From: 2-12-FULL-35-23 sp965196985
GTDB lineage: Bacteria > Pseudomonadota > Gammaproteobacteria > UBA12402
Assembly (NCBI GenBank): GCA_965196985.1
Contig: CBDALO010000051.1
Span: 30,300-94,299 of the forward strand
DNA length: 64,000 nt
Direction: 5' to 3'
A program made the translations under genes and the position numbers. The notes beneath the pieces were generated by a model, which had not been told where the DNA came from, ran no database searches, and worked only from the letters and a program-made list of their open reading frames with translations. Position 1 is the stretch's first letter. Every line of letters begins with the position of its first letter. Shown here one piece after another: positions 54,246-62,507 of this stretch.

Positions 54246-54857
54246 TTAAGCAGACCATAGAACAAAGTAATAAAAGATTGTCGGTAAAAGAAAGCTCGCA
54301 GCAATACCACTTATAAAACCAAACAAATGGCCTTCCCAAGAAATACGTTCGGCTTGAGGAAACAAACCAAAGAATATACTTCCAAAATAATAAATCATCG
54401 CAATAGCTAATAGTATTGGTATTAGCCCAGGCGCACGAAATGCCTCCACTAATAAAAAGCCAAAATACCCTGTTACAACAGAGCTCATCCCTAAATGTAA
54501 CGCGTTACGTCCCAGCAACCATAGCAAAACTCCGCTACCTAACCAGCTAACTATCGTCACTGCAACAAAGACGTAAGGCCCATAGGTTAGCGTAAAGCAA
54601 ACCAAGAAAAAGGCTGGAATGCTATTAAATAACAAATGCTCAAAATTCGCATGAAAAATAGGGCCAAACAAAATACCAGACAAACCAATAACATGCCTAG
54701 GGTGAATACTCAGCCAATTTAGCCCCGAACGCAAAAACACCCAGTTAACGATATTAACTGCCCAAAGAATACCAAGCCCCCACCCAACCATTGGCAAATA
54801 ACTCTTCACTAGGTTAAATGAAGTTAATAGTTCCTTACTAACGTGCTGCAATGCCAC
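54246..54857 (-). CDS. Rhomboid-family intramembrane serine protease
   Basis: A 203-residue protein with six membrane helices. The histidine/asparagine region HANFEHLLFNSIP on helix 2, the serine motif LGMSSVVTGYFG on helix 4 (GxS), and the final histidine in WEGHLFGFISG on helix 6 give a plausible Ser-His dyad. The residue after the serine is Ser rather than the common Gly. Its start is five bases after the SPOR gene stop, so it ends an argS-SPOR-rhomboid operon. Confidence 0.85.
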   Translation of the reverse strand: MALQHVSKELLTSFNLVKSYLPMVGWGLGILWAVNIVNWVFLRSGLNWLSIHPRHVIGLSGILFGPIFHANFEHLLFNSIPAFFLVCFTLTYGPYVFVAVTIVSWLGSGVLLWLLGRNALHLGMSSVVTGYFGFLLVEAFRAPGLIPILLAIAMIYYFGSIFFGLFPQAERISWEGHLFGFISGIAASFLLPTIFYYFVLWSA

Positions 54858-54862
54858 TCTTG

Positions 54863-55447
54863 TTACTCCTGAACAATTACACTAGCAAGCTTATTAGCTT
54901 GCAAAGATTGTTGCTCAGCCACTGCTTGCTTTAATTGTTTATAAGAACCCACCTGTACTCGGTAGAGGACTTGGTCCAAACGAACAACCTTCAACTTACG
55001 ATAACGAATTTTAGCTTGCTGTAATTGATCTTCCAAATTAGTTAACGCCTGACCCACAGGAAAAGTTCCAAGCTGTAATGAAAAAACAGTATGAGCAGGT
55101 TCTTCACCGCCACGTGTAACAAAGGAAAATTGAACCGGATGCAGAATCTGTTGCTCGGTATTCACTTGCTGTACTGGCTTAGCAACGACTACTGGTATAT
55201 CTTGAACACTTGCTTGTGTGCTATTAATTTTATGAGTTAATTGCAAGTAGGCAAATGCACCCGCTAATAGCACCAAAATGACAAACAACCCCAACACCCA
55301 GCGCAACCGACCATTACGCTGACCTGATGTAGGCTTTGCTTGCTTACTTGTTGACTGCTTTTTAGTAGTCGCTTGACGAGTAGCTGCCGGCTTTTTCTTC
55401 CCTTTACTACGCTGCTGCCGTCCACGACTTTTATAGTCTTTTGCCAT
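54863..55447 (-). CDS. SPOR-domain protein, FtsN-like
   Basis: A 194-residue bitopic membrane protein. The first 45 residues are very basic (KSRGRQQRSKGKKKPA) and cytoplasmic, then one membrane helix (RWVLGLFVILVLLAGAFAYL), a linker, and a C-terminal SPOR domain (FSLQLGTFPVGQALTNLEDQL, LYRVQVGSYKQLKQA) that binds denuded peptidoglycan at the septum. The ATG overlaps the argS stop by one base (TAATG), as in the common argS-SPOR arrangement of gammaproteobacteria. Confidence 0.9.
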   Translation of the reverse strand: MAKDYKSRGRQQRSKGKKKPAATRQATTKKQSTSKQAKPTSGQRNGRLRWVLGLFVILVLLAGAFAYLQLTHKINSTQASVQDIPVVVAKPVQQVNTEQQILHPVQFSFVTRGGEEPAHTVFSLQLGTFPVGQALTNLEDQLQQAKIRYRKLKVVRLDQVLYRVQVGSYKQLKQAVAEQQSLQANKLASVIVQE

Positions 55448-57204
55448 TACATTGTTTCCGGTACTGAGACACCAAGTAGTGTCAATCCATTCACCAACAC
55501 CTGCCTCACTGCACTAATCAAACTTAACCTCGCATTACGCAAACGCTCATCATCAACGATAAACTGTTCTGCATTGTAATAAGTATGAAAAGCATTAGCT
55601 AGCTCTCGCAAACGATTCACTAACAAGTGAGGTTCATGCTGCTTTGCAGCATTTAGTACTGCTTCGGGGTAACGCGATAAGTTAGTTAACACGACTGCCT
55701 CATGTTCATTATTTAGCAAGTCTAAGTTAGTCATTCCTATCTGCTCATCATAACTTAGTGCTTTTTCTTGTAATTGGCGTAAAACGCTACAAATACGCGC
55801 ATGAGCATACTGGATATAGAACACTGGATTTTCGTTTGATTTTGATTTCGCTAAATTTAAATCAAAATCCATATGCTGCTCTACCTTACGCATCACATAA
55901 AAAAATCGAGCGGCATCTCGGCCAATTTCTTCACGAAGCTCACGCAGAGTAACGAAGGAACCACTACGCGTTGACATCTGCACCTTTTCACCATCACGAT
56001 ACAATGAAGCAAACTGAACGAGTGGCACAATAAATCCCTCATCACTCACCCCTAACGCACGCATTGCTGCACGCACCCGCGCTATATAACCATGATGATC
56101 AGCACCCCAAATGTCAATCAATAAATCATAACCACGTTCTATTTTATTTAAGTGATAAGCTACATCTGAACCAAAGTAGGTAGTACGCCCATCAGCACGC
56201 TGCAAAACACGGTCTTTATCATCACCAAACTCTTTTGATTTAAACCATAAGGCACCATCTTGCTTATAAGTAAAACCCAACTCAACCAAGCGCTCTAAAG
56301 CATGCTGAATAGCACCTGAATCCATTAGACTTTGCTCTGAAAACCAACGTTCAAAATGCACGCCGTATTCTTCTAAATCTTCTTTAATATCACTTAAAAC
56401 ACTGTCAAGCCCCTGTTGAAAAACCAACTGATAACGCTCACCAAGCAATTGTTGCGCTTGTTTAATCAAAGCATCGATATAGGCTTCTTTTCCGTCTTCA
56501 TCATCTACCAAGCCCGTCACGCAACTAAAGATTTTCTCAACCGGACAAATAAGTTCTTCTTGGTACTTTACTTGTAGATCTTTCGCAATGTCATACACGT
56601 AATCACCCTTGTAACCATTACGAGGGAACTCTATGCTTCCACCACACAAAGCCAAATAACGCAACCAAATGCTTACCGCTAGAATATGCATCTGTCGACC
56701 AGCATCATTGACGTAATACTCGTTATCAACCTGATAGCCAACCGCCCGCATTAAGCTCGCAAGCGTCGCACCAAATGCAGCACCTCGACCATGACCTACA
56801 TGTAATGGCCCCGTAGGATTAGCTGACACAAACTCAATCAAAACTCGCTGCCCCTGGCCATAATCACTTTCACCGTAGTGTTTGCCTTGCGCCAAAATGG
56901 TTTTAACAACACTTTGCTGTGAGCCTTGAACCAACTTGAAATTAATAAAACCAGGCCAAGCAATCATCACCTCAGCAACCAAATCTGACTCTGGAAGATT
57001 TTGCACAATTAACTCCGCTAACTCACGCGGTGCTCGCTTGGCTGGTTTTGCACACAACATGGCAATATTGCTTGCAAAATCACCATGCTCTTTGTTGCGC
57101 GCATGCTCAATCATCACTTTTGGCGCAAAGTCTTCTGGTAAAACCTGTTGCTGCTTGAGCTGCTCTAAGCTATTGATTATTAAGCACTGAAGTTGTTCTT
57201 TCAT
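55447..57204 (-). CDS. argS: Arginyl-tRNA synthetase
   Basis: A 585-residue class I synthetase. The HIGH-type signature is SANPTGPLHVGHGRGAAFG. The KMSKS site is replaced by KVQMSTRSG, as in many bacterial ArgRS. It has the N-terminal Add-1 domain and the C-terminal DALR anticodon domain (YIQYAHARICSVLRQ, ELANAFHTYYN). First gene of an operon with the SPOR and rhomboid genes. Confidence 0.97.
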   Translation of the reverse strand: MKEQLQCLIINSLEQLKQQQVLPEDFAPKVMIEHARNKEHGDFASNIAMLCAKPAKRAPRELAELIVQNLPESDLVAEVMIAWPGFINFKLVQGSQQSVVKTILAQGKHYGESDYGQGQRVLIEFVSANPTGPLHVGHGRGAAFGATLASLMRAVGYQVDNEYYVNDAGRQMHILAVSIWLRYLALCGGSIEFPRNGYKGDYVYDIAKDLQVKYQEELICPVEKIFSCVTGLVDDEDGKEAYIDALIKQAQQLLGERYQLVFQQGLDSVLSDIKEDLEEYGVHFERWFSEQSLMDSGAIQHALERLVELGFTYKQDGALWFKSKEFGDDKDRVLQRADGRTTYFGSDVAYHLNKIERGYDLLIDIWGADHHGYIARVRAAMRALGVSDEGFIVPLVQFASLYRDGEKVQMSTRSGSFVTLRELREEIGRDAARFFYVMRKVEQHMDFDLNLAKSKSNENPVFYIQYAHARICSVLRQLQEKALSYDEQIGMTNLDLLNNEHEAVVLTNLSRYPEAVLNAAKQHEPHLLVNRLRELANAFHTYYNAEQFIVDDERLRNARLSLISAVRQVLVNGLTLLGVSVPETM

Positions 57205-57295
57205 GATAATTAATTAAGACTAATTTAAAGAAAGCTCATTATCCGGACTTTCTTAGGGATTGCAATGCCCATATACGGAGTCCACAGCTTACCTG

Positions 57296-57370
57296 CTAAT
57301 TTGCGCGCTGTTTTTGCGTAAGTAAAGCGCAGCATAGCGAGCCATGAAGCAAAAACAGTGCGCAAATTAG
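57296..57370. repeat. Dispersed palindrome, copy 2 (22-nt arms, 31-nt loop)
   Basis: Arms CTAATTTGCGCGCTGTTTTT(GC) at 57296-57317 and the inverse at 57349-57370 pair at 21 of 22 positions. The loop (57318-57348) is the reverse complement of the loop at 25512-25542, with two differences. Arm sequences differ between the two copies but keep pairing. Confidence 0.8.
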
Positions 57371-57424
57371 TTTAAGTCGACTTGTTCATCCGACTTTTAC
57401 TATTCATGCAACAAGACCATAACA

Positions 57425-58219
57425 TCACACCTTCACCGGCATCACATAGAAGAAGACCGCAAAAAAGTGGCAAATACTACCTAGTAATACAAACAAATGC
57501 CAAATGGTATGAAAAAAGGGAATCCGTTCTAAAACGAAAAAAATCACCCCAAAGGTATAGGCCAAGCCACCAGCAAGTAGCCAGATATTCCCCATCAGCG
57601 GCATATCTTGCAAAAGCTGTACAACAACAGTCACTGCAATCCAACCCATCACAATATAAATAATGGTAGAAAGTGTCTCAAAATCGTCAACAAAGAAGAT
57701 CTTAAGCATAATCCCCAATGCTGCCAGCCCCCAAACAATACCAAACATGGTCCAGCCTAACGGTCCATGTAAGGTTACCAAACAAAACGGCGTGTAAGTT
57801 CCTGCAATTAACAAAAATATACATGAATGGTCTAGTACTTTAAAAACCTGCTTAATCGGAGGATACAGAATTGCGTGATAAATCGTAGAAGAAGCATAGG
57901 CAATAACTAAACTCGCTCCAAAGATTGAGCCACCGATAATCCCCAAAGCTGAACCATACTCACTCGCATTAACAATCATTAAAACCAAAGCAGCTATACC
58001 CAACAAGATACCTAAACCATGAGTAATACTATTGGCAATCTCTTCATGTACGTTCCAACGATGTAGATGATCATTACTAAATTGCAATGGACGCTCACTC
58101 TTAGGTAACGTTTTCAATTGCTGTTTGATTCTTAAATAATGTGCGCGCTTCTCTGCTTGCTTAATGTGACGAGCAGCTCTGCGCTGATGTTTTTTATGCT
58201 TTTTTGATTGAGCATTCAT
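57425..58219 (-). CDS. Hemolysin III/TrhA family membrane protein
   Basis: A 264-residue protein with a basic N-terminus and seven membrane helices of the PAQR/hemolysin III type. Signatures are EEIANSITHGLGILLG, SSTIYHAILYPP with the conserved Ser and His, HSCIFLLIAGTYTPFCL and the final HTIWHLFVLLGSICHFFAVF. The histidines probably bind a metal. Members are linked to membrane lipid balance (TrhA/YqfA); a toxin role is not supported. The ATG at 58219 is chosen over the longer frame to 58243. Confidence 0.9.
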   Translation of the reverse strand: MNAQSKKHKKHQRRAARHIKQAEKRAHYLRIKQQLKTLPKSERPLQFSNDHLHRWNVHEEIANSITHGLGILLGIAALVLMIVNASEYGSALGIIGGSIFGASLVIAYASSTIYHAILYPPIKQVFKVLDHSCIFLLIAGTYTPFCLVTLHGPLGWTMFGIVWGLAALGIMLKIFFVDDFETLSTIIYIVMGWIAVTVVVQLLQDMPLMGNIWLLAGGLAYTFGVIFFVLERIPFFHTIWHLFVLLGSICHFFAVFFYVMPVKV

Positions 58220-58325
58220 AAATTGTTCTCTTAATAGACGCAAATAAGCGCTGACTTTACCCAGTTTTCACCCATAAGACCAGTGTCTATTCACAGCCCT
58301 AGCTAGGATCTGCTACACTGCGCAC

Positions 58326-58982
58326 ATGAAAGAGCAACGTATTCAATTTCTAAATGCTATGGGTGTTGACGTTTGGCAATCCAATCAAACTACTGAACAA
58401 ACGACTTTAACTCCACCTGTAAAAATACAACAAGCTCCACTTGATTGGGACAAGCTCCAACAGCAAGTTTCTCAATGTAAGCTATGTGGTTTATGCCAAA
58501 CTCGTACGCAAACTGTTTTTGGCGTTGGCAACCCTCATGCTGACTTAATGTTTATTGGTGAAGCGCCTGGCGCTAATGAAGATGCTCAAGGTGAACCGTT
58601 TATTGGTCGAGCCGGACAACTACTTAACGCCATGTTAGTCGCTATTGGCTTAAAACGTGAAGAAGTCTTTATTGCTAATATTTTAAAGTGCCGCCCTCCC
58701 AACAACCGCGACCCGCAGCCTGATGAAGTTGCTACTTGCACCCCTTACTTGTTAAAACAAATTGAACTAATCCAACCAAAGGTAATGGTGGCTCTAGGAC
58801 GCATTGCCGCACAGTTCTTGCTAGAAACTCAAACTTCTTTAGGAAAATTGCGTGGTACCGTACATCAATATCATGACAAACCACTCATTATCACTTATCA
58901 CCCTGCCTACTTATTACGTTCGCCCAACCAAAAGGCCAAGTCTTGGGAAGATCTATTGCTTATCAAGCAGCATTTAAACTAA
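58326..58982 (+). CDS. Family 4 uracil-DNA glycosylase (Fe-S)
   Basis: A 218-residue DNA repair enzyme. Fe-S cysteines lie in QCKLCGLC and further cysteines at KCRPP and TCTPYLL. The active-site motif GEAPGANEDAQGEPFIGRAG and the second motif ITYHPAYLLR match type 4 UDG. An N-terminal extension of about 50 residues resembles the region linked to DNA polymerase in phage-like homologues. The last four bases overlap the convergent HPP gene. Confidence 0.93.
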   Translation: MKEQRIQFLNAMGVDVWQSNQTTEQTTLTPPVKIQQAPLDWDKLQQQVSQCKLCGLCQTRTQTVFGVGNPHADLMFIGEAPGANEDAQGEPFIGRAGQLLNAMLVAIGLKREEVFIANILKCRPPNNRDPQPDEVATCTPYLLKQIELIQPKVMVALGRIAAQFLLETQTSLGKLRGTVHQYHDKPLIITYHPAYLLRSPNQKAKSWEDLLLIKQHLN

Positions 58983-59512
58983 AGCAAATTAATAAACCAA
59001 CGGCGCAATAGGAACTTCAAGGTACAGAGTACTAGCACCGCAACGATAACAACAAACAGAGTCCAATCATCCCAAGTATCCATCACTAGACCTAACGCTA
59101 ACCCCATAGCAGGAGGATGTTCAAAATCAAACAATGCCATTAGTAGCATGGTACTCCCTGCTGACATCGCACTAGTTAAACAACGCACAGGAGTTGGCGG
59201 CCAACCTGATATTCTTGAAAGCTCCTGCCCTAAGAAGTACCACACCACACCACAAATAATTGCGATAGTGTAACCACCAAAGATGCGATGCGGCATAGAG
59301 ACTTGAGAAGAAGGCAATGCAAAAACAATAAAAGCACTTGCTGCAACGGATGAGACACCAATAGCAGTCAACACGTCCATTGGTTTAGTCCGACCATAAA
59401 CCAATGCCAATAGCAAAAAAAACATAAAAGCAACAATTAAAAAAGTCTGAAAAAAGAATCGAAAAGCATGTTGCCTAAAATGCGGATTAATCCATAAGTA
59501 TTTTTTGCGCAT
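58979..59512 (-). CDS. HPP-family membrane protein
   Basis: A 177-residue protein with about five membrane helices. The family hallmark is the HPP motif in ALFDFEHPPAMGLALGL. Members have been linked to nitrite transport in cyanobacteria and plants, but the substrate here is unknown. It is convergent with the UDG gene. Confidence 0.8.
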   Translation of the reverse strand: MRKKYLWINPHFRQHAFRFFFQTFLIVAFMFFLLLALVYGRTKPMDVLTAIGVSSVAASAFIVFALPSSQVSMPHRIFGGYTIAIICGVVWYFLGQELSRISGWPPTPVRCLTSAMSAGSTMLLMALFDFEHPPAMGLALGLVMDTWDDWTLFVVIVAVLVLCTLKFLLRRWFINLL

Positions 59513-59598
59513 TTAACTGTCCTTGCAATGACATAAAAACAAATACTAAAGTTAGCTAAAGATTAACAAGTAAATCAGTTTTAGCAAAATAATTTCAA

Positions 59599-60933
59599 TT
59601 AGCCCACTATAACCGTTACCAACTGCCTGGGATTAATGTATTTATTCATTGCCGCCTTAACATCAGCAGTGGTTACAGCTGCAATACGCTGACGATAGTT
59701 TTGCAAGTAGTCTAAAGGATAATGAAATTGCACCATAGAGGTTAATACATTCATCAACTTCGCATTGCTATCTAAGCCAAGTAAAAAACTGCCTATTAGA
59801 TAATTTTTTGTTGCCTGCAGTTCGGCTTGGCTTGGTCCCTTCTGTAAAAAACTCATCAGAGTGTGCTGTGCTACATCAATAGCTTGCTGAGTACTAGAAA
59901 GCTTGGTTTGAAAGCTGATAACAAAAGGCCGCAAGCCAAATACCGAATCAAAGCCACTACTCACAGCATAGCTTAACCCATAACGCTCACGGACCTGCTT
60001 CACCAACAAGCTAGTCAGCCCAGAGCCACCCAGAATATAATTACCAACCACCAATGCATAGTGGTCACTTGAGTGCAGTGGTGCACTTAAGTTACCAAGC
60101 AAAACAGTTGCTTGATTGCTGGGAAATTTGACCTTGATAATTTTAGGTTTAGCTGGCTGTGCATTAGATTCTAAGCGATACCGCTTACCTCCTGGTAGAC
60201 CTTTCACTAACTGCGCTGCTATAGAATAGGCCTGTATCTTAGTTATATCACCAACTAAAAGAACCGTTGCATTATGCCCCGTATAATAATGATGATAGAA
60301 ATTTAAAACCTCATGCTTGGTTAACGTTTTAACAGAATCTAATGAGCCCAAAACTGGCTGCGCATATGGCGCCATACCATACAAAGCTTTATAAAATGTC
60401 TTATTAGCCACCTCACCAGGATCTTGCTGCTCACTCTTAATACTAGCTTGCAACTGCTGTCTGGCACGTGAGAAAGAAGCCGCAGAAAAGTTTAACTGAG
60501 TTAACACCTGATTAAACAACGGGACAACTGTATCTAGACTTTTTTGACTGCTTAAACAGCGCAAGCTCAGCACCGCAAAATTTCTTCCCGAGATTTGATT
60601 GAAGTTAGCACCTACATTAGCAAACTGATCAGCAATTTCTTGCTCACTCAGTTTATCAGTACCCAAGCCAAACAAAGCATTAGTTAATGCGGCCAAACCT
60701 GAATTTGAGCCATCATAAGCAGAACCCGCATTAAACAATAAGCTCGCCAATAACATCGGTGTACTATGTGTCTGGATAAAGTAAACGGGCACACCTGACT
60801 TAGTCAGCCAAGTTTGAATACGCGGCAAAGCAAAGGCAGTAGAAGAAAAAAATGTAGCGAATAAAATTATTACGCCACACTGTAGATTCTTGCCAAATAG
60901 CAGAGTAAGAATTTTATTAATTGGTTTTTTCAT
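59599..60933 (-). CDS. M16-family peptidase-like protein without zinc motif
   Basis: A 444-residue M16 protein with a signal peptide (ILFATFFSSTAFA). Where active members have HxxEH, this one reads GLAALTNALFGLGTD, so it cannot bind zinc in the usual way. The C-terminal M16 half has RYGLSYAVSSGFDS, the substrate-binding R/Y region. It overlaps the upstream M16 gene by 17 bases. Such pairs (one active, one inactive subunit) form heterodimers in the mitochondrial processing peptidase and PqqL-like systems. Confidence 0.9.
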   Translation of the reverse strand: MKKPINKILTLLFGKNLQCGVIILFATFFSSTAFALPRIQTWLTKSGVPVYFIQTHSTPMLLASLLFNAGSAYDGSNSGLAALTNALFGLGTDKLSEQEIADQFANVGANFNQISGRNFAVLSLRCLSSQKSLDTVVPLFNQVLTQLNFSAASFSRARQQLQASIKSEQQDPGEVANKTFYKALYGMAPYAQPVLGSLDSVKTLTKHEVLNFYHHYYTGHNATVLLVGDITKIQAYSIAAQLVKGLPGGKRYRLESNAQPAKPKIIKVKFPSNQATVLLGNLSAPLHSSDHYALVVGNYILGGSGLTSLLVKQVRERYGLSYAVSSGFDSVFGLRPFVISFQTKLSSTQQAIDVAQHTLMSFLQKGPSQAELQATKNYLIGSFLLGLDSNAKLMNVLTSMVQFHYPLDYLQNYRQRIAAVTTADVKAAMNKYINPRQLVTVIVG

Positions 60934-62239
60934 CAGGAATCATCTTCAAAATAGTTAATCGACTTGAAGTAAAATATTGCTTGGCTACAGATTGAATTTG
61001 TGCCGCCGTAACTTGGTTAACCTGCTGCAAGAAACGATCGTATTCCTGCCAAGAAAGGCTTAATGCTTCTAGCGCACCTATTTCTCGCGCCTGCTCAAAC
61101 AAAGAGTCACTCTGATAAACTTGATTAGCAAGTAATTGCGTTTTAGCTCGATTCAACTCCTCTTTGCCAACCAAATTGGTTTGTAAACGCTTAATTTGCT
61201 GTAAAATTCCTTTTTCTAAACGCTGCAATGAAACACCCTCAGCTGGCACACCACTTAAAATAAACTCACCGCTAAAACGTTGCATAGGAAGGTAATCCAC
61301 TTCAACATCAACGGCTAACTCTTGCTGTCTAATTAGCGCTGCCTCCAGTCGAGAATTCGAACCACTATCGAGCAGTGCCTCGATAAGAAACAATACAACA
61401 GCAGTTTTTTCTTGAGAGGCAGTTTTGAAGGTTGGCACATTGTAGCCCATTACCAGTAGAGGTAATTTTGCTGGCAAATGTAAAGTAAGCTGTCGCAAAC
61501 CAAACGGCTGCACATTAGTTGGCTTGATAAGCTTGGGCAGTGGTCTAGCTTTAACCCTCCCAAAATATTGCTTAGCTAATTGATAAACTTTGCTAGGCAC
61601 CACATCCCCTACCACAACCAAAATAGCGTTATTTGGCACATACCAAGTTCGATACCAGCGCTTAACTTCGGCAAAAGACATCTGCTTTAAATCACCCCAC
61701 CAGCCACCAACAGAGTAACGATAAGGACTAGCAACGAAAGCTATATTGAAAAATTGCTCCATAGCTTTTGCAACTGGATCATTATCAACTCGTAGACGCT
61801 TTTCTTCTTTGACAATTGCTAGTGAGTGAAGAAAATTGGCTCGCGTTAAATCAAGGTTAGCCATTCGATCTGCTTCTAACTTAAAAGTTAGCGCCAACTT
61901 ATCTACTGGTAATTCTTGGAAATAAAAGGTGTAATCACGCGAAGTTGCCGCATTCTGCATACCACCAGCAGCATGAATTAACTGAATAAGCCTTCCTTTA
62001 GGAAACTGCTTAGTTCCTGAAAACATCAAATGCTCTAACAAATGTGAAATACCGGTTATGCCATTATGCTCATAACTACTACCCACTTTATACCAAAGCT
62101 GAGACATTACCACCGGTGCGCGTCTATCCACTTTCACAAATAGTTTAAGGCCATTTTTTAATACATAACTATGCACCGCAGGCTGAGTTGCTAAGGCCAA
62201 CGTCGGTAGCATAAGAATCAAGAAAAAAATCCGTTTCAT
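60917..62239 (-). CDS. M16-family zinc peptidase (active subunit)
   Basis: A 440-residue periplasmic M16 peptidase with a signal peptide (IFFLILMLPTLALA). The inverted zinc motif is HLLEH in GISHLLEHLMFSG, and the distal glutamate is in FKLEADRMANL. The second domain carries the usual LLDSGSNSRLEAAL region. It overlaps the inactive partner gene and is probably cotranslated with it. Confidence 0.94.
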   Translation of the reverse strand: MKRIFFLILMLPTLALATQPAVHSYVLKNGLKLFVKVDRRAPVVMSQLWYKVGSSYEHNGITGISHLLEHLMFSGTKQFPKGRLIQLIHAAGGMQNAATSRDYTFYFQELPVDKLALTFKLEADRMANLDLTRANFLHSLAIVKEEKRLRVDNDPVAKAMEQFFNIAFVASPYRYSVGGWWGDLKQMSFAEVKRWYRTWYVPNNAILVVVGDVVPSKVYQLAKQYFGRVKARPLPKLIKPTNVQPFGLRQLTLHLPAKLPLLVMGYNVPTFKTASQEKTAVVLFLIEALLDSGSNSRLEAALIRQQELAVDVEVDYLPMQRFSGEFILSGVPAEGVSLQRLEKGILQQIKRLQTNLVGKEELNRAKTQLLANQVYQSDSLFEQAREIGALEALSLSWQEYDRFLQQVNQVTAAQIQSVAKQYFTSSRLTILKMIPDEKTN

Positions 62240-62507
62240 TAATACCTGTCAAATTACCAAATAAACAAGCCACACTCTCTCATCACTAAAGCACCAGGTC
62301 AAGCAGCACTCCCATTTAGTTAAAGGTAAAAACTTAAGCTGAGTGTGTATAGTTAAGGTTATAAATAAACAGTCCCAAAGTAGTCGCCACCACAGCTCGT
62401 TGCATTCTGCAGAGCATACTGACCGCAACCGTTCTTACGATAGGCTTTAAACTTTACTTGAGCGCCCCGTAGGGCCTCAGTTAGAAAATAATCTGCATAA
62501 TGCGTTT
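62240..62507 (-). other. Spacer with a start-less open frame
   Basis: Between the adhesin gene and the M16 pair, the minus strand has an open frame of about 55 codons with no start codon, ending at 62359 (with FKAYRKNGCGQYAL and SCGGDYFGTVYL). It could be the remnant of a second C-terminal end or just chance. No other gene is seen. Confidence 0.3.

Noticed and set aside
57425..58219. Hemolysin III as a toxin
   Set aside because: The PAQR/TrhA layout is that of a housekeeping membrane protein; nothing in the sequence supports secretion or pore activity.
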